A DNA stretch of 64,000 bases from Desulfobacula sp. Lineage in GTDB: Bacteria; Desulfobacterota; Desulfobacteria; Desulfobacterales; Desulfobacteraceae. The notes under the pieces were generated by a model. The model was not told the origin of the DNA, made no database searches, and saw only the letters and a program-made list of their open reading frames with translations. Below, piece after piece: positions 8,892-16,310 of the stretch. Both the position numbers and the translations under genes were made by a program. Location: the NCBI GenBank assembly GCA_023701135.1, contig JAMPXP010000010.1:124001-188000 (forward strand), given 5' to 3'. Positions within the stretch are counted from its first letter, which is position 1. The number at the start of each line of letters is the position of its first letter.

Positions 8892-9800
8892 ATGATGAGC
8901 CACAACCTCAAATATTACAAAGTTGCCGGAATAACACTTCAGCTCATTTCTGATTATTCGATTTCCGAGAATACATTCCATCCAAAATTCAAACTATTTG
9001 AAGTTCCTATGCCGGGTGTCGATATGGTAACCATCCGTCATCACTTTCATTTTCCGGAATTTGATGAAAAAATTAAAAAAAACCAGGTTGAGGTTTATAA
9101 AAAAGTCCCTTTCCATATATTTAAATCAAAAGATTCCTGGACCTATCGATATAGTTCAATTTTTACTGATGATATTGTGAAATCGGCTATCGGGGAAATG
9201 AACAACGACTATTCATCCATCAACATCTATACGGAAGATCTGACTCAAAAGGACTACAGCCAGGCCTCCTTTAACGCATTAACCCTGTTTAATACCGATC
9301 AAATGATTTTTGCAAAATTTCTGTGTGATCGAAATGGGTTAATGATTCATTCAAACGGATTTAATATCAATGGTAATGGAATATTATTGGCGGGAATCTC
9401 AGGATCAGGGAAAAGCACTCTGTCGGGAATGCTGAAAAAACAGAATCACAGAATCCTCTGCGATGATAGAATGTTTATCCGTAAAATGGAGGAGGAATTC
9501 CGGATCTTCGGCAACTGGTGTTATGGGTCTCATCCGGATTTTTCAAATTCCGCCGCGCCTTTAAAAGGATTATTTTTCCTGGAAAAAGGGGCTCAAAACC
9601 AGATCAATGAAATCAAACAGAAAAATGAAATTGTATCCCGTTTGTCTCAGGTTCTTGTAAAACCATTACTGGATTTGGATGGATGGCAAAAATATTTCAT
9701 AACAATCGAAGAGCTGATCAAAAGAGTCAAATTTTTTCGAATTGAATTTGATTTGTCCGGGACTATCTGCCATCAAATAAATAGGCTTTTTGGAGGATAA
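8892..9800 (+). CDS. HPr kinase-related protein (HprK-like kinase)
   Basis: The 302-residue protein contains a Walker A loop GISGSGKST at residues 168-176, followed by LCDDRMFIRK, the aspartate-rich segment seen in HprK C-terminal kinase domains. No HPr protein is encoded nearby. Proteins of this kind (named HprK-related kinase A or B in curated family sets) occur with PqqD-like proteins and nucleotidyltransferases. In some lasso-peptide clusters an HprK homologue phosphorylates the precursor peptide. Here the next genes are a PqqD-like protein, an S26-type peptidase and a 52-residue peptide, so a peptide substrate is a reasonable inference. The start could be 8892 or the adjacent ATG at 8895. 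Its stop lies within the ribosome-binding region of the next gene. Confidence 0.75.
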   Translation: MMSHNLKYYKVAGITLQLISDYSISENTFHPKFKLFEVPMPGVDMVTIRHHFHFPEFDEKIKKNQVEVYKKVPFHIFKSKDSWTYRYSSIFTDDIVKSAIGEMNNDYSSINIYTEDLTQKDYSQASFNALTLFNTDQMIFAKFLCDRNGLMIHSNGFNINGNGILLAGISGSGKSTLSGMLKKQNHRILCDDRMFIRKMEEEFRIFGNWCYGSHPDFSNSAAPLKGLFFLEKGAQNQINEIKQKNEIVSRLSQVLVKPLLDLDGWQKYFITIEELIKRVKFFRIEFDLSGTICHQINRLFGG

Positions 9801-9802
9801 CG

Positions 9803-10108
9803 ATGAATTTTACTGCCGACATCGATGCCCTATATCAACCATCTGAAAATGTCATATCAAAGGATATTGAAGGACAATTTATGATTGTCCCCTTAATATC
9901 CGGAGTCGGAAATCTAAATGAAGAAATTTTCCAATTGAATACCACGGGAAGCGCTTTCTGGAAAAAGCTTGATGGAAAAACAAGCCTTAGAGATATTATG
10001 GTAAGCCTCACTGTGGAATTTGATGCTCCCTATGAAACAATCGAAACAGATATCATTCGTTTAGTCGATCAACTCATAAAAAAGAAATTTATATTTGAGG
10101 TCCGTTAA
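9803..10108 (+). CDS. PqqD-like peptide chaperone / RiPP recognition element protein
   Basis: The 101-residue protein matches the PqqD fold. An N-terminal strand (QFMIVPLISGVGNLNEEIFQLN) is followed by the hallmark NTTGSAFWKKLDGKTSLRDI and a C-terminal helical part (VSLTVEFDAPYETIETDII). Discrete PqqD-like proteins bind leader peptides of ribosomally made, post-translationally modified peptides and present them to the modifying enzymes. GGAGG at about 9791 lies just before the ATG. It overlaps the peptidase frame by 14 bases and follows the kinase by two bases, so the three form one translational unit. Confidence 0.85.
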   Translation: MNFTADIDALYQPSENVISKDIEGQFMIVPLISGVGNLNEEIFQLNTTGSAFWKKLDGKTSLRDIMVSLTVEFDAPYETIETDIIRLVDQLIKKKFIFEVR

Positions 10109-10559
10109 AAAAAATCCTGACTCCCAACGGCTTAAAATTTCCGGACAAGAATTTACTCTGTTAATAAAGGCTGTGGTTGAAAAGAACGTCCCTGTAAAAT
10201 TCAAGGTCACCGGGAAAAGCATGTTTCCCAGTATACTGAGCGGAGATGTCTTAACATTGACCCCTTATGATGTTCGAAAACCTGAAATCGGAGATGTTAT
10301 AGCCTTATCAGACGCGCAGAACAATCAAATTATCGTCCACAGAATAATAAATGAAATGAATGGGGTATTTCTTATAAAAGGGGATAATGTCTTAAAATGT
10401 GATGGATTTTTTCCATGCAATCAAATCATCGGTTATGTCTGTGATATTGAAAGAAATAAAAAAAAAATCCCCATAACACTATCCAAAAATAAGAGATACG
10501 TTTTTTTATCAAAATTGAGAGTTTTTTGTTTGAGCTATTTATTCTTTTTGTTTAAATAA
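10095..10559 (+). CDS. S24/S26-type peptidase (signal-peptidase-like)
   Basis: The 154-residue protein has GKSMFPSILSGD at residues 40-51, where the serine of SMxP is the expected nucleophile of the LexA/signal peptidase fold, then EIGDVIAL, IIVHRII and LIKGDNVLKCDG. A hydrophobic stretch at the C-terminus (VFCLSYLFFLF) may anchor it. Small S24/S26 proteins of this form occur in RiPP and PEP-CTERM settings, where they may process leader peptides; that role is inferred. There is no ATG before the SMFPS motif, so the TTG at 10095, inside the end of the PqqD-like gene, is the best start. Confidence 0.7.
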   Translation: MRSVKKNPDSQRLKISGQEFTLLIKAVVEKNVPVKFKVTGKSMFPSILSGDVLTLTPYDVRKPEIGDVIALSDAQNNQIIVHRIINEMNGVFLIKGDNVLKCDGFFPCNQIIGYVCDIERNKKKIPITLSKNKRYVFLSKLRVFCLSYLFFLFK

Positions 10560-10588
10560 ATCTGATTATTTTTTATAGAATTGGTTTT

Positions 10589-10603
10589 TGGCACTGAATT
10601 TGC
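10589..10603 (+). promoter_or_regulatory. Sigma-54 (-24/-12) promoter
   Basis: TGGCAC at 10589-10594 and TTGC at 10600-10603 are separated by exactly five bases (TGAAT), matching the RpoN consensus TGGCAC-N5-TTGC. It lies 46 bases before the start of the 52-residue peptide gene, in the only real gap of this part of the operon. PEP-CTERM genes of EPS-forming bacteria are known in several lineages to depend on sigma-54 and a PrsR-type activator; no such activator is encoded in the window. Confidence 0.75.
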
Positions 10604-10649
10604 TTTATATTCACATTAAAAGAGAACCATGAAACCAAAGGAGTTCAAA

Positions 10650-10808
10650 ATGAATGCTAATAATAATTTTGACCTAGAAAAAAAAGAAAAATGGGTAACT
10701 CCCGAATTAACTGTGATTTCGGGGCTTGACTCCTGTGTTGAATTTCTTTATGGCAGCGGTGGAAATCCAATTGGTGGTGACGGTCCTCCGCCACCGAATT
10801 TTCCATAA
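10650..10808 (+). CDS. Candidate precursor peptide, 52 residues
   Basis: ATG at 10650 is preceded by AAAGGAG (10637-10643) at ideal spacing and follows the sigma-54 promoter. The peptide has a polar leader (MNANNNFDLEKKEK), then WVTPELTVISGLDSC and a C-terminal core rich in Gly and Pro (GSGGNPIGGDG, then four prolines and NFP). The W-x-x-P-x-L-x-x-x-x-G pattern resembles the leader motif (Y/W-x-x-P-x-L-x-x-x-G) bound by PqqD-like recognition proteins in lasso-type systems. The kinase, PqqD-like protein and peptidase genes lie immediately upstream. There is one cysteine, and no lasso cyclase or transglutaminase-like protease is present, so the product class is unknown. Being precursor-like is an inference from size, motif and neighbours. 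Confidence 0.65.
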   Translation: MNANNNFDLEKKEKWVTPELTVISGLDSCVEFLYGSGGNPIGGDGPPPPNFP

Positions 10809-10836
10809 CTCACCTATAAAACAGGAGTTTATTAAA

Positions 10837-11580
10837 ATGGTCAATAAAAGGAGTCTAATTTATCCAATGAATATAAGATATTTATTAAGCGCAATTTTTA
10901 TTTTATGTTTTGCCTTGCCTTTAAATGCAACCACACTTGATGTGGATAATAGTTATTATGGTGAAAAGGTTTCAATTACTTATGCGGGATGGGAAGATTC
11001 AACTCAAACACGAAGTATAGATGCCGGGGAACTGCAGGTCCGTTTTGGCATTCGTAGCGGAATTTTGCCGGCCTTTTGTGTTGATTTGGATACAGCCCTG
11101 TATTATGGCGAAAATACTGTTAATGGTATTCAGTCCTCAGCAAGCTATACCACTAACGGCATCTATGTGGAATGGCTCGTGAATTATGCTCTTTCTCCAT
11201 CAATGAGATCCTACACGTTTAGTAATGCTTCTGCTGGGGCAGGTCTTCAGTTGGCAATCTGGGAAGTGCTTTATGATTTAGACCTAAATCTTTCAGCAGC
11301 GGGTTATGGCCTAAGCAACACCGGTGGTGTCTTCTCTTATGATGAGTCCAGCACACTGCTTAATTATACCGATAATTGGTATTCCAAATATATCAATAGC
11401 CTATTAGAAGAGATTCCCAATTTCGCATATATCAGTTCCGGAAAATATGCTGTTGTCAAGCTCTCTAATGATAATGGTGATACCCAAGACCTTATTACCG
11501 TCGTTCCCGAACCCGCAACCATGCTCCTTTTCGGTTTTGGCCTGTTGGGATTAGGCGCTCTCGGCAGAAGAAAAGAATAG
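10837..11580 (+). CDS. PEP-CTERM sorting-domain secreted protein
   Basis: The 247-residue protein begins with a signal peptide (MNIRYLLSAIFILCFALPLNA). It ends with the textbook PEP-CTERM tripartite signal: VPEPATM, a hydrophobic stretch LLFGFGLLGLGALG and a basic tail RRKE. Such proteins are exported, then processed and anchored or released by an exosortase (EpsH); no exosortase gene is visible in this window. The mature part (SITYAGWEDSTQTR; GLQLAIWEVLYDL) resembles other PEP-CTERM proteins of unknown function. The start at 10837 is chosen because AGGAG lies at 10823-10827; a longer frame from 10726 would overlap the peptide gene. A strong terminator follows. Confidence 0.9.
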   Translation: MVNKRSLIYPMNIRYLLSAIFILCFALPLNATTLDVDNSYYGEKVSITYAGWEDSTQTRSIDAGELQVRFGIRSGILPAFCVDLDTALYYGENTVNGIQSSASYTTNGIYVEWLVNYALSPSMRSYTFSNASAGAGLQLAIWEVLYDLDLNLSAAGYGLSNTGGVFSYDESSTLLNYTDNWYSKYINSLLEEIPNFAYISSGKYAVVKLSNDNGDTQDLITVVPEPATMLLFGFGLLGLGALGRRKE

Positions 11581-11604
11581 CTCAATTCAATATCCTCAAT
11601 TACG

Positions 11605-11641
11605 AAAGACAGTGCGGGAAAAATCCGCACTGTCTTTTTTT
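11605..11641 (+). terminator. Rho-independent terminator
   Basis: A perfect 13-bp stem (11605-11617 with 11625-11637) with a seven-base loop is followed by a run of T. It ends the transcript that starts at the sigma-54 promoter at 10589 and separates it from the ABC exporter gene. Confidence 0.9.
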
Positions 11642-11666
11642 TTGCTTTTATGTATAATCCGATTTG

Positions 11667-13490
11667 ATGGAGCCTAAGCCCTTACATACCAAACTTAAAA
11701 ATGCCGTCCGTATTGATCGGGCACTGAAGTTTGTTTGGCAGGCATCTCCTTTATATACAGTGCTGTCCGGGTTTGTTGTCCTGGCCCTGGGCTTTCTTCC
11801 CCTGGTTTCTTTGTATCTTATCAAACTGATCATAGATTCGGTCACTGACCTTAACTTCAGCCACAATACCAGTATTCTGGATTCGAGTTTTTCAAAGCCG
11901 CTGTTCTATATCGGCTTGGCCTGCGGGGTCGGGCTGTTAACGGCTTTTTTTAATTTTCTCACCGATTATATAAAAAAGGCCCAGTCCCTTGTGGTAGCGG
12001 ACCATATGTTTTCCGTGCTCCATGAAAAAGCGGTGGAAACGGATCTGGCCTATTATGAATCCCCGGAATACCGGGATACTCTTTTCCGCGCCCAACGGGA
12101 AGGCCCTTACCGGCCCACCAGCATTGTGAACGGGCTGTTCAGCGCAAGCCAGAGCGGGGCCTCCTTTGTGGCCGTATTCGGGCTCCTGTTCCTGTTCAAC
12201 CCGGTCCTTTCCATTGTTATGGTGGCAGCCGCCGTTCCCGGTATTTTTCTGAGATTGAAATATTCCGAAAAAATCTATACCTGGCAGGAGAAACGGACTG
12301 AAGATGAACGGCGGGCTTATTATTTCCACTGGATGCTCACAAGCGATGTCCATGCCAAGGAATTTCGGCTGTTCAACCTGGGCAGGCATTTTATCGACCG
12401 GTTCAAAGCCATCCGAGAACTCTTAAAAAAAGAAAAACTCTATTTTGAGAAACGACGGGCGCTTGGGGATTTCATTGCCCAATCCTGCTCAACCCTGGCC
12501 GTTTTCGGGTCTTTTGCCTTTATTGCATTCCGAACTGCCCAAGGCGTCATTACCATGGGGGATATGGTTATGTATTTTCAGGGCTTTCAGAAAGGGCTGG
12601 GTTTTTTGAAAACCTTTCTGGAAAGCGGGGCCCAGATGTATGAGGACAATCTTTTTCTCACCCATCTCTATGATTTTCTGAAAATCAGGCCTCAAATCCC
12701 TGAACCGGAAATTCCGAGCCAGGTTCCGGAAACAATCAAAACCGGCATTGAATTTAAAAATGTGGAATTTTTTTACCAAAATAATATAAAAAATGTGCTA
12801 AATTGTGTAAATTTTTCCATAATTCCTGGTGAAATAGTCGCCCTGGTCGGAGAGAACGGGTCCGGGAAATCCACCATTGTAAAATTATTAACGCGACTTT
12901 ATGATCCTCAAAAGGGATGTATTTTTCTGGATGGCCGAAATATTAAAAATTTCAAGGCCGATGAGTTCAGAAAAAAAATCAGTGTCGTTTTTCAGGATCA
13001 TATCCGGTATCAATTGTCGGCGAAAGAAAATATCTATCTGGGTGACATTGATAAAAAGGACAATATGGAAAGAATCAAGCAAGCGGCCCAACAAACAGAT
13101 GTAGACAAAAAATTAGAGGGGTTCCCTTTGGGGTATGACACCCTCCTGGGCCGGTGGTTCAAGGGCGGAGAAGAATTGAGTACCGGACAATGGCAGATGA
13201 TGGCCATTTCACGGGCGTTTTTCAGAGATGCCGAGATTGTTGTTCTGGATGAACCCTCCAGTGCCCTTGATCCCAGAACGGAAACAGCCGTTTTTTCCAA
13301 GTTGAAAAAATTGATGAAAGGCCGGTCTGCTTTAATCATCAGCCACAGGTATTCCACTGTCCGGATGGCGGATAAAATTCTTGTGCTCGATAAAGGACAA
13401 ATCATTGAGCAGGGGTCCCATGAAGAATTGATTAAAAAAAATGGGAAATATTCAAACTTATACAAATCCCAAGCAAAAGGGTACATATGA
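11667..13490 (+). CDS. ABC exporter, fused membrane and ATPase domains
   Basis: The protein of about 607 residues has an N-terminal six-helix exporter domain (first helices LSGFVVLALGFLPLVSLYL and IGLACGVGLLTAFFNF) and a C-terminal ATPase. The ATPase shows Walker A GENGSGKST, a Q-loop in SVVFQDH, the signature ELSTGQ (S-T-G-Q instead of the common S-G-G-Q), Walker B IVVLDEPSSALD and the H-loop ISHRYST. Half-transporters of this architecture export peptides, lipids or lipid-linked sugars. Given the precursor-like peptide upstream it may export that product; lipid flipping for the EPS is the alternative. The start is ATG 11667, although TTG 11664 directly precedes it. Confidence 0.85.
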   Translation: MEPKPLHTKLKNAVRIDRALKFVWQASPLYTVLSGFVVLALGFLPLVSLYLIKLIIDSVTDLNFSHNTSILDSSFSKPLFYIGLACGVGLLTAFFNFLTDYIKKAQSLVVADHMFSVLHEKAVETDLAYYESPEYRDTLFRAQREGPYRPTSIVNGLFSASQSGASFVAVFGLLFLFNPVLSIVMVAAAVPGIFLRLKYSEKIYTWQEKRTEDERRAYYFHWMLTSDVHAKEFRLFNLGRHFIDRFKAIRELLKKEKLYFEKRRALGDFIAQSCSTLAVFGSFAFIAFRTAQGVITMGDMVMYFQGFQKGLGFLKTFLESGAQMYEDNLFLTHLYDFLKIRPQIPEPEIPSQVPETIKTGIEFKNVEFFYQNNIKNVLNCVNFSIIPGEIVALVGENGSGKSTIVKLLTRLYDPQKGCIFLDGRNIKNFKADEFRKKISVVFQDHIRYQLSAKENIYLGDIDKKDNMERIKQAAQQTDVDKKLEGFPLGYDTLLGRWFKGGEELSTGQWQMMAISRAFFRDAEIVVLDEPSSALDPRTETAVFSKLKKLMKGRSALIISHRYSTVRMADKILVLDKGQIIEQGSHEELIKKNGKYSNLYKSQAKGYI

Positions 13491-13652
13491 TCCTTGGAAT
13501 GCCGGAATTTGTCACACGCCTGATCCAAATTTGTCAAACACCTCGACAGAGAATCCATTTTTAAGTTGAATAATTCCTTTGTATTTTATATTACTGACAA
13601 GCATTTACGCCATGAATAACACTTCAGCCAAGCACCCAGCGGAGATATTGTC

Positions 13653-14033
13653 GTGAAAAAGCGCAGTTGTAACAGGTTCAGCATCCCGGGCATGGTTCTT
13701 TACTATAAGAACAAGCCTCGTTTTTTTGGAAAAGGAAAATATTCCGATGAGTATTATCCGGTCATTAATATGAGCAAAGGAGGTGCCGGTTTTTTATGCA
13801 ATGAGAGACTTAAGGTCGGGACGTCACTGGTCATAAAAATAAGAATTCCAGGCATTTCAGCGGAGTCAGAGATTATTTCAGAAGTCAAATGGATATCAAA
13901 AAATCCTGAGCAAAGTTATCGTTATCGGACAGGCCTTGCTTTCAACTCCTACGGAGAAGGGAAAAACCAGAACCCAAAAGAGGTTCTCACCTTTTTGGAA
14001 AGCCTGGAAACCAGATATGCAAAAAAAGAGTAG
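13653..14033 (+). CDS. PilZ-domain c-di-GMP-binding protein
   Basis: The 126-residue protein begins with a basic RF-containing stretch (KKRSCNRFSIPG) and has VINMSKGGAGFLCNERLKVGT, the D/N-x-S-x-x-G motif of PilZ domains, then EVKWISKNP and YRTGLAF, as in PilZ C-terminal strands. The classic RxxxR arginine pair is imperfect. It probably couples c-di-GMP level to polysaccharide production or export. The start is GTG with GGAG at 13641-13644. The 160 bases upstream hold only two copies of AATTTGTCA and a poor promoter-like sequence. Confidence 0.75.
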   Translation: MKKRSCNRFSIPGMVLYYKNKPRFFGKGKYSDEYYPVINMSKGGAGFLCNERLKVGTSLVIKIRIPGISAESEIISEVKWISKNPEQSYRYRTGLAFNSYGEGKNQNPKEVLTFLESLETRYAKKE

Positions 14034-14142
14034 GTAAAAATCTTTCCAAAATTATATAATTAACCTTGATTTTCATTACATTTATTACATAATTTTTATA
14101 TTAATTTCTCCAATAGCTCTGAAAAACAGTAATATTTTACCA

Positions 14143-14157
14143 TGGCACACCCCTTGC
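14143..14157 (+). promoter_or_regulatory. Sigma-54 (-24/-12) promoter
   Basis: TGGCAC at 14143-14148 and TTGC at 14154-14157 are separated by five bases (ACCCC), a perfect match to the RpoN core. It lies 46 bases before the ATG of the proline-tailed secreted protein, the same distance as the sigma-54 promoter at 10589 keeps from its gene. Confidence 0.8.
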
Positions 14158-14203
14158 ATCACTCTTTGGCGTAGATGAATCGGCAGATAACAGGAGAATC
14201 ATA

Positions 14204-14752
14204 ATGAAAAATGTAATAATAGCAAGTTTTCTTATAATAGGGCTGATAATGTTTTCATATCCCTGCATGGCGGAAGAAAACGCCTGGGAAAAAGAATTTG
14301 TGCAGGCCCTTCAGAAAGGAAAAATTGTTCCGGCCGGGCAGGCACAGGGATTGGGATACACCCCGGCTGAAGAAACCGTTCTGGAGGGAGCCATCAAAAA
14401 AGCCATGGAATTAAAAGCGCCTCCCTGTGAAGCCATGAAAATAGCCGTAGATCTTAAATACAGCCCATTCTCGGTTCTAACCAATATTTTTGGGTACGGC
14501 GGAGAAGTGGATCTGGATCAGCTCTGTATGTGTGCCACGGAAAGCGGCATTAACAAACAGATCATAGCAAAGGCTGCCACGGATGCTGTAACGCCTCTGG
14601 GTACCCCTGTCTTTCCCCGTGATGAGATTACCCAAGCCCAATGCCTGAGGGAAATAGGATTGGGCTATACGGCAGCAGAAACCATCCCCCCGCCAATTCC
14701 GCCGCCGCCGCCGCCGAAACCGTTTTCCGTATCTAGCCCCAGCGCTTCCTAG
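14204..14752 (+). CDS. Secreted protein of unknown function with proline-rich tail
   Basis: The 182-residue protein has a clear signal peptide (IIASFLIIGLIMFSYPCMA, cleavage before EENAWEKE) and an AGGAG ribosome-binding site. The mature part holds four cysteines (PPCEAMK, LCMC, QCLRE) and two copies of a GLGYT(P/A)AE motif, near residues 50 and 149. It then has a tail of about twenty mostly proline residues and a Ser/Pro end. I do not recognise a family. Expression from its own sigma-54 promoter and the position between the PilZ gene and the outer-membrane barrel point to an EPS-linked envelope role. A terminator follows. Confidence 0.7.
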   Translation: MKNVIIASFLIIGLIMFSYPCMAEENAWEKEFVQALQKGKIVPAGQAQGLGYTPAEETVLEGAIKKAMELKAPPCEAMKIAVDLKYSPFSVLTNIFGYGGEVDLDQLCMCATESGINKQIIAKAATDAVTPLGTPVFPRDEITQAQCLREIGLGYTAAETIPPPIPPPPPPKPFSVSSPSAS

Positions 14753-14800
14753 ATGAGGAAAAATTCAACCCGGCTTCAAACATAGCCCTTCATTGATTAA

Positions 14801-14837
14801 AAACGCCCTGATTTCAGCATAACAGGGCGTTTTTTTA
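14801..14837 (+). terminator. Rho-independent terminator
   Basis: A 10-bp perfect stem AAACGCCCTG/CAGGGCGTTT with a twelve-base loop is followed by a T-run to 14837. It closes the single-gene sigma-54 transcript. Confidence 0.9.
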
Positions 14838-14968
14838 TTGACATTCTGCCTTTGTAAATATTAAGCTGCTCGCAATTCAATATGGATATTATTGGATGGC
14901 ATTCTTTTGATCTTTTTTCATTATGAGTAAATCAGAATAATTTTTTATGCTAAAGGTGAGCAAACAAA

Positions 14969-16303
14969 ATGAGACACCATAAAATTTTCGCCCAGCTCCT
15001 TATAATGGTTTTTTTTGTTATTCTATCCACCCACGGCAGCCATGCCGACGACCCGCCTCCTGTCGGCCAGTCTAAGCCCGCATCCATACCCGAAGGCCAA
15101 TCCAAAGGGAAACCGGTTCCAGCCGACGAGGGCATCAGCTCGGATATTTTCGGAAAGCAGGGCGGGAATTTCCATCCGTTTTTGATCTTTCAGGAAATCT
15201 ATACAGACAATATTTTTGCCACAGACACCAATACAAAAAGCGACTTTATTACCACCATTGCCCCAGGGGTTTGGCTTGCTTTTCCTGCCAACCGGGAAAA
15301 GCTCTTAAACATTGATACGAAAACCACTTCTCCCGGAGGGCTTCAATTGAGCCGCATCAAGCCGGAAGCTACCCGGCGCTATCAATCCTATTTCCTGTAT
15401 TCCCCTGAATTTCTGCTCTATTCAGACCATTCTTCGCTGGATCACGTTAATCACAGGGCAGAGGGACTTTTCCAATACAACCTGAATTCCGGGTTTTCCT
15501 TTGATATCATTGATCTTTTCCATGACCGGGAAGATATCGCGGGCAACGGCATCAGGGATACCCTTTACAGATACCAGGACAACCTCCTGGATCTCATCGC
15601 CACCTATGCAGCGCCCTCGGGAAAGTTCAAATTTGAACTGGATTACTCAAATTACGACATTGATTATGAAGATCTTGCCGCATCCTACCGAAACAGAAAC
15701 GACAATTCTTTCGGTCTCTCCGCCTTTTACAAGCTCTGGCCCAAAACTTCTATATTTGTCGAATATAATTTTTCAGATATTGATTTTGACGGCGGGATAT
15801 CAACGGACAGCACTGAAGATCGTTACTATGCCGGTGCAACCTGGGATATGACGGCGAAAACAAGGGGGACTCTGAAACTGGGCTATATTGAAAAAGACTT
15901 TGACGCCGCAACTCTGGAAGACCAGGACGGCTTTTCCGTTGAACTCCAAACCCAGCATAACCTGACGCCCAAACGAGGGCTCCAGATCAATGGCTTCCGG
16001 AAATTCAACGAATCGGATTTCGGCAGCGCTTCCACCTTTCTTTCCACGGGAATCGACATTGCCCTGTTACAACGCTTTACTGAAAAATGGTCCGGAACCT
16101 TTGATGTCTCATTTGAGAATAATGACTATAAAGGATTTGACCGGACCGACGATTTGTTCGGGCTTGGCCCGGCCTTAAGGTTTGAACCCAGGAAATGGCT
16201 GATTTTTGATCTGGGTTATCATTATTATCTGAACGATTCAAATCTAACAACCTATGATTATGAAGCCAATCAGGTTTATTTTAGAGCCACCCTGTCCTTG
16301 TAA
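14969..16303 (+). CDS. Outer-membrane beta-barrel protein of the EPS locus
   Basis: The 444-residue protein has a signal peptide ending near HGSHA, a short linker with repeated QS(K)P/GQSKGKPVP, and then alternating aromatic strands typical of the BBP2-type putative porin family (FLIFQEIYTDNIFATDTNTKSDFI; final strand QVYFRATLSL ending in leucine). Phrases such as 'YTDNI.......SD.I..I.PG' are common to barrels encoded beside exosortase/EPS genes. It probably sits in the outer membrane and works with the Wza-like protein in export. AAGGTGA precedes the ATG. A TTGACA at 14838 might belong to its promoter, but no good -10 is visible. Confidence 0.8.
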   Translation: MRHHKIFAQLLIMVFFVILSTHGSHADDPPPVGQSKPASIPEGQSKGKPVPADEGISSDIFGKQGGNFHPFLIFQEIYTDNIFATDTNTKSDFITTIAPGVWLAFPANREKLLNIDTKTTSPGGLQLSRIKPEATRRYQSYFLYSPEFLLYSDHSSLDHVNHRAEGLFQYNLNSGFSFDIIDLFHDREDIAGNGIRDTLYRYQDNLLDLIATYAAPSGKFKFELDYSNYDIDYEDLAASYRNRNDNSFGLSAFYKLWPKTSIFVEYNFSDIDFDGGISTDSTEDRYYAGATWDMTAKTRGTLKLGYIEKDFDAATLEDQDGFSVELQTQHNLTPKRGLQINGFRKFNESDFGSASTFLSTGIDIALLQRFTEKWSGTFDVSFENNDYKGFDRTDDLFGLGPALRFEPRKWLIFDLGYHYYLNDSNLTTYDYEANQVYFRATLSL

Positions 16304-16310
16304 AAGAAAA

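Noticed and set aside
10726-10836. Earlier start of the PEP-CTERM protein
   Set aside because: It would overlap the 52-residue peptide gene in another frame and displace the signal peptide from the N-terminus; AGGAG supports ATG 10837.
6238-13490. Lasso-peptide biosynthetic cluster
   Set aside because: Kinase, PqqD-like protein, nucleotidyltransferase, exporter and a precursor-like peptide are present, but no asparagine-synthetase-like cyclase and no transglutaminase-like protease can be found.
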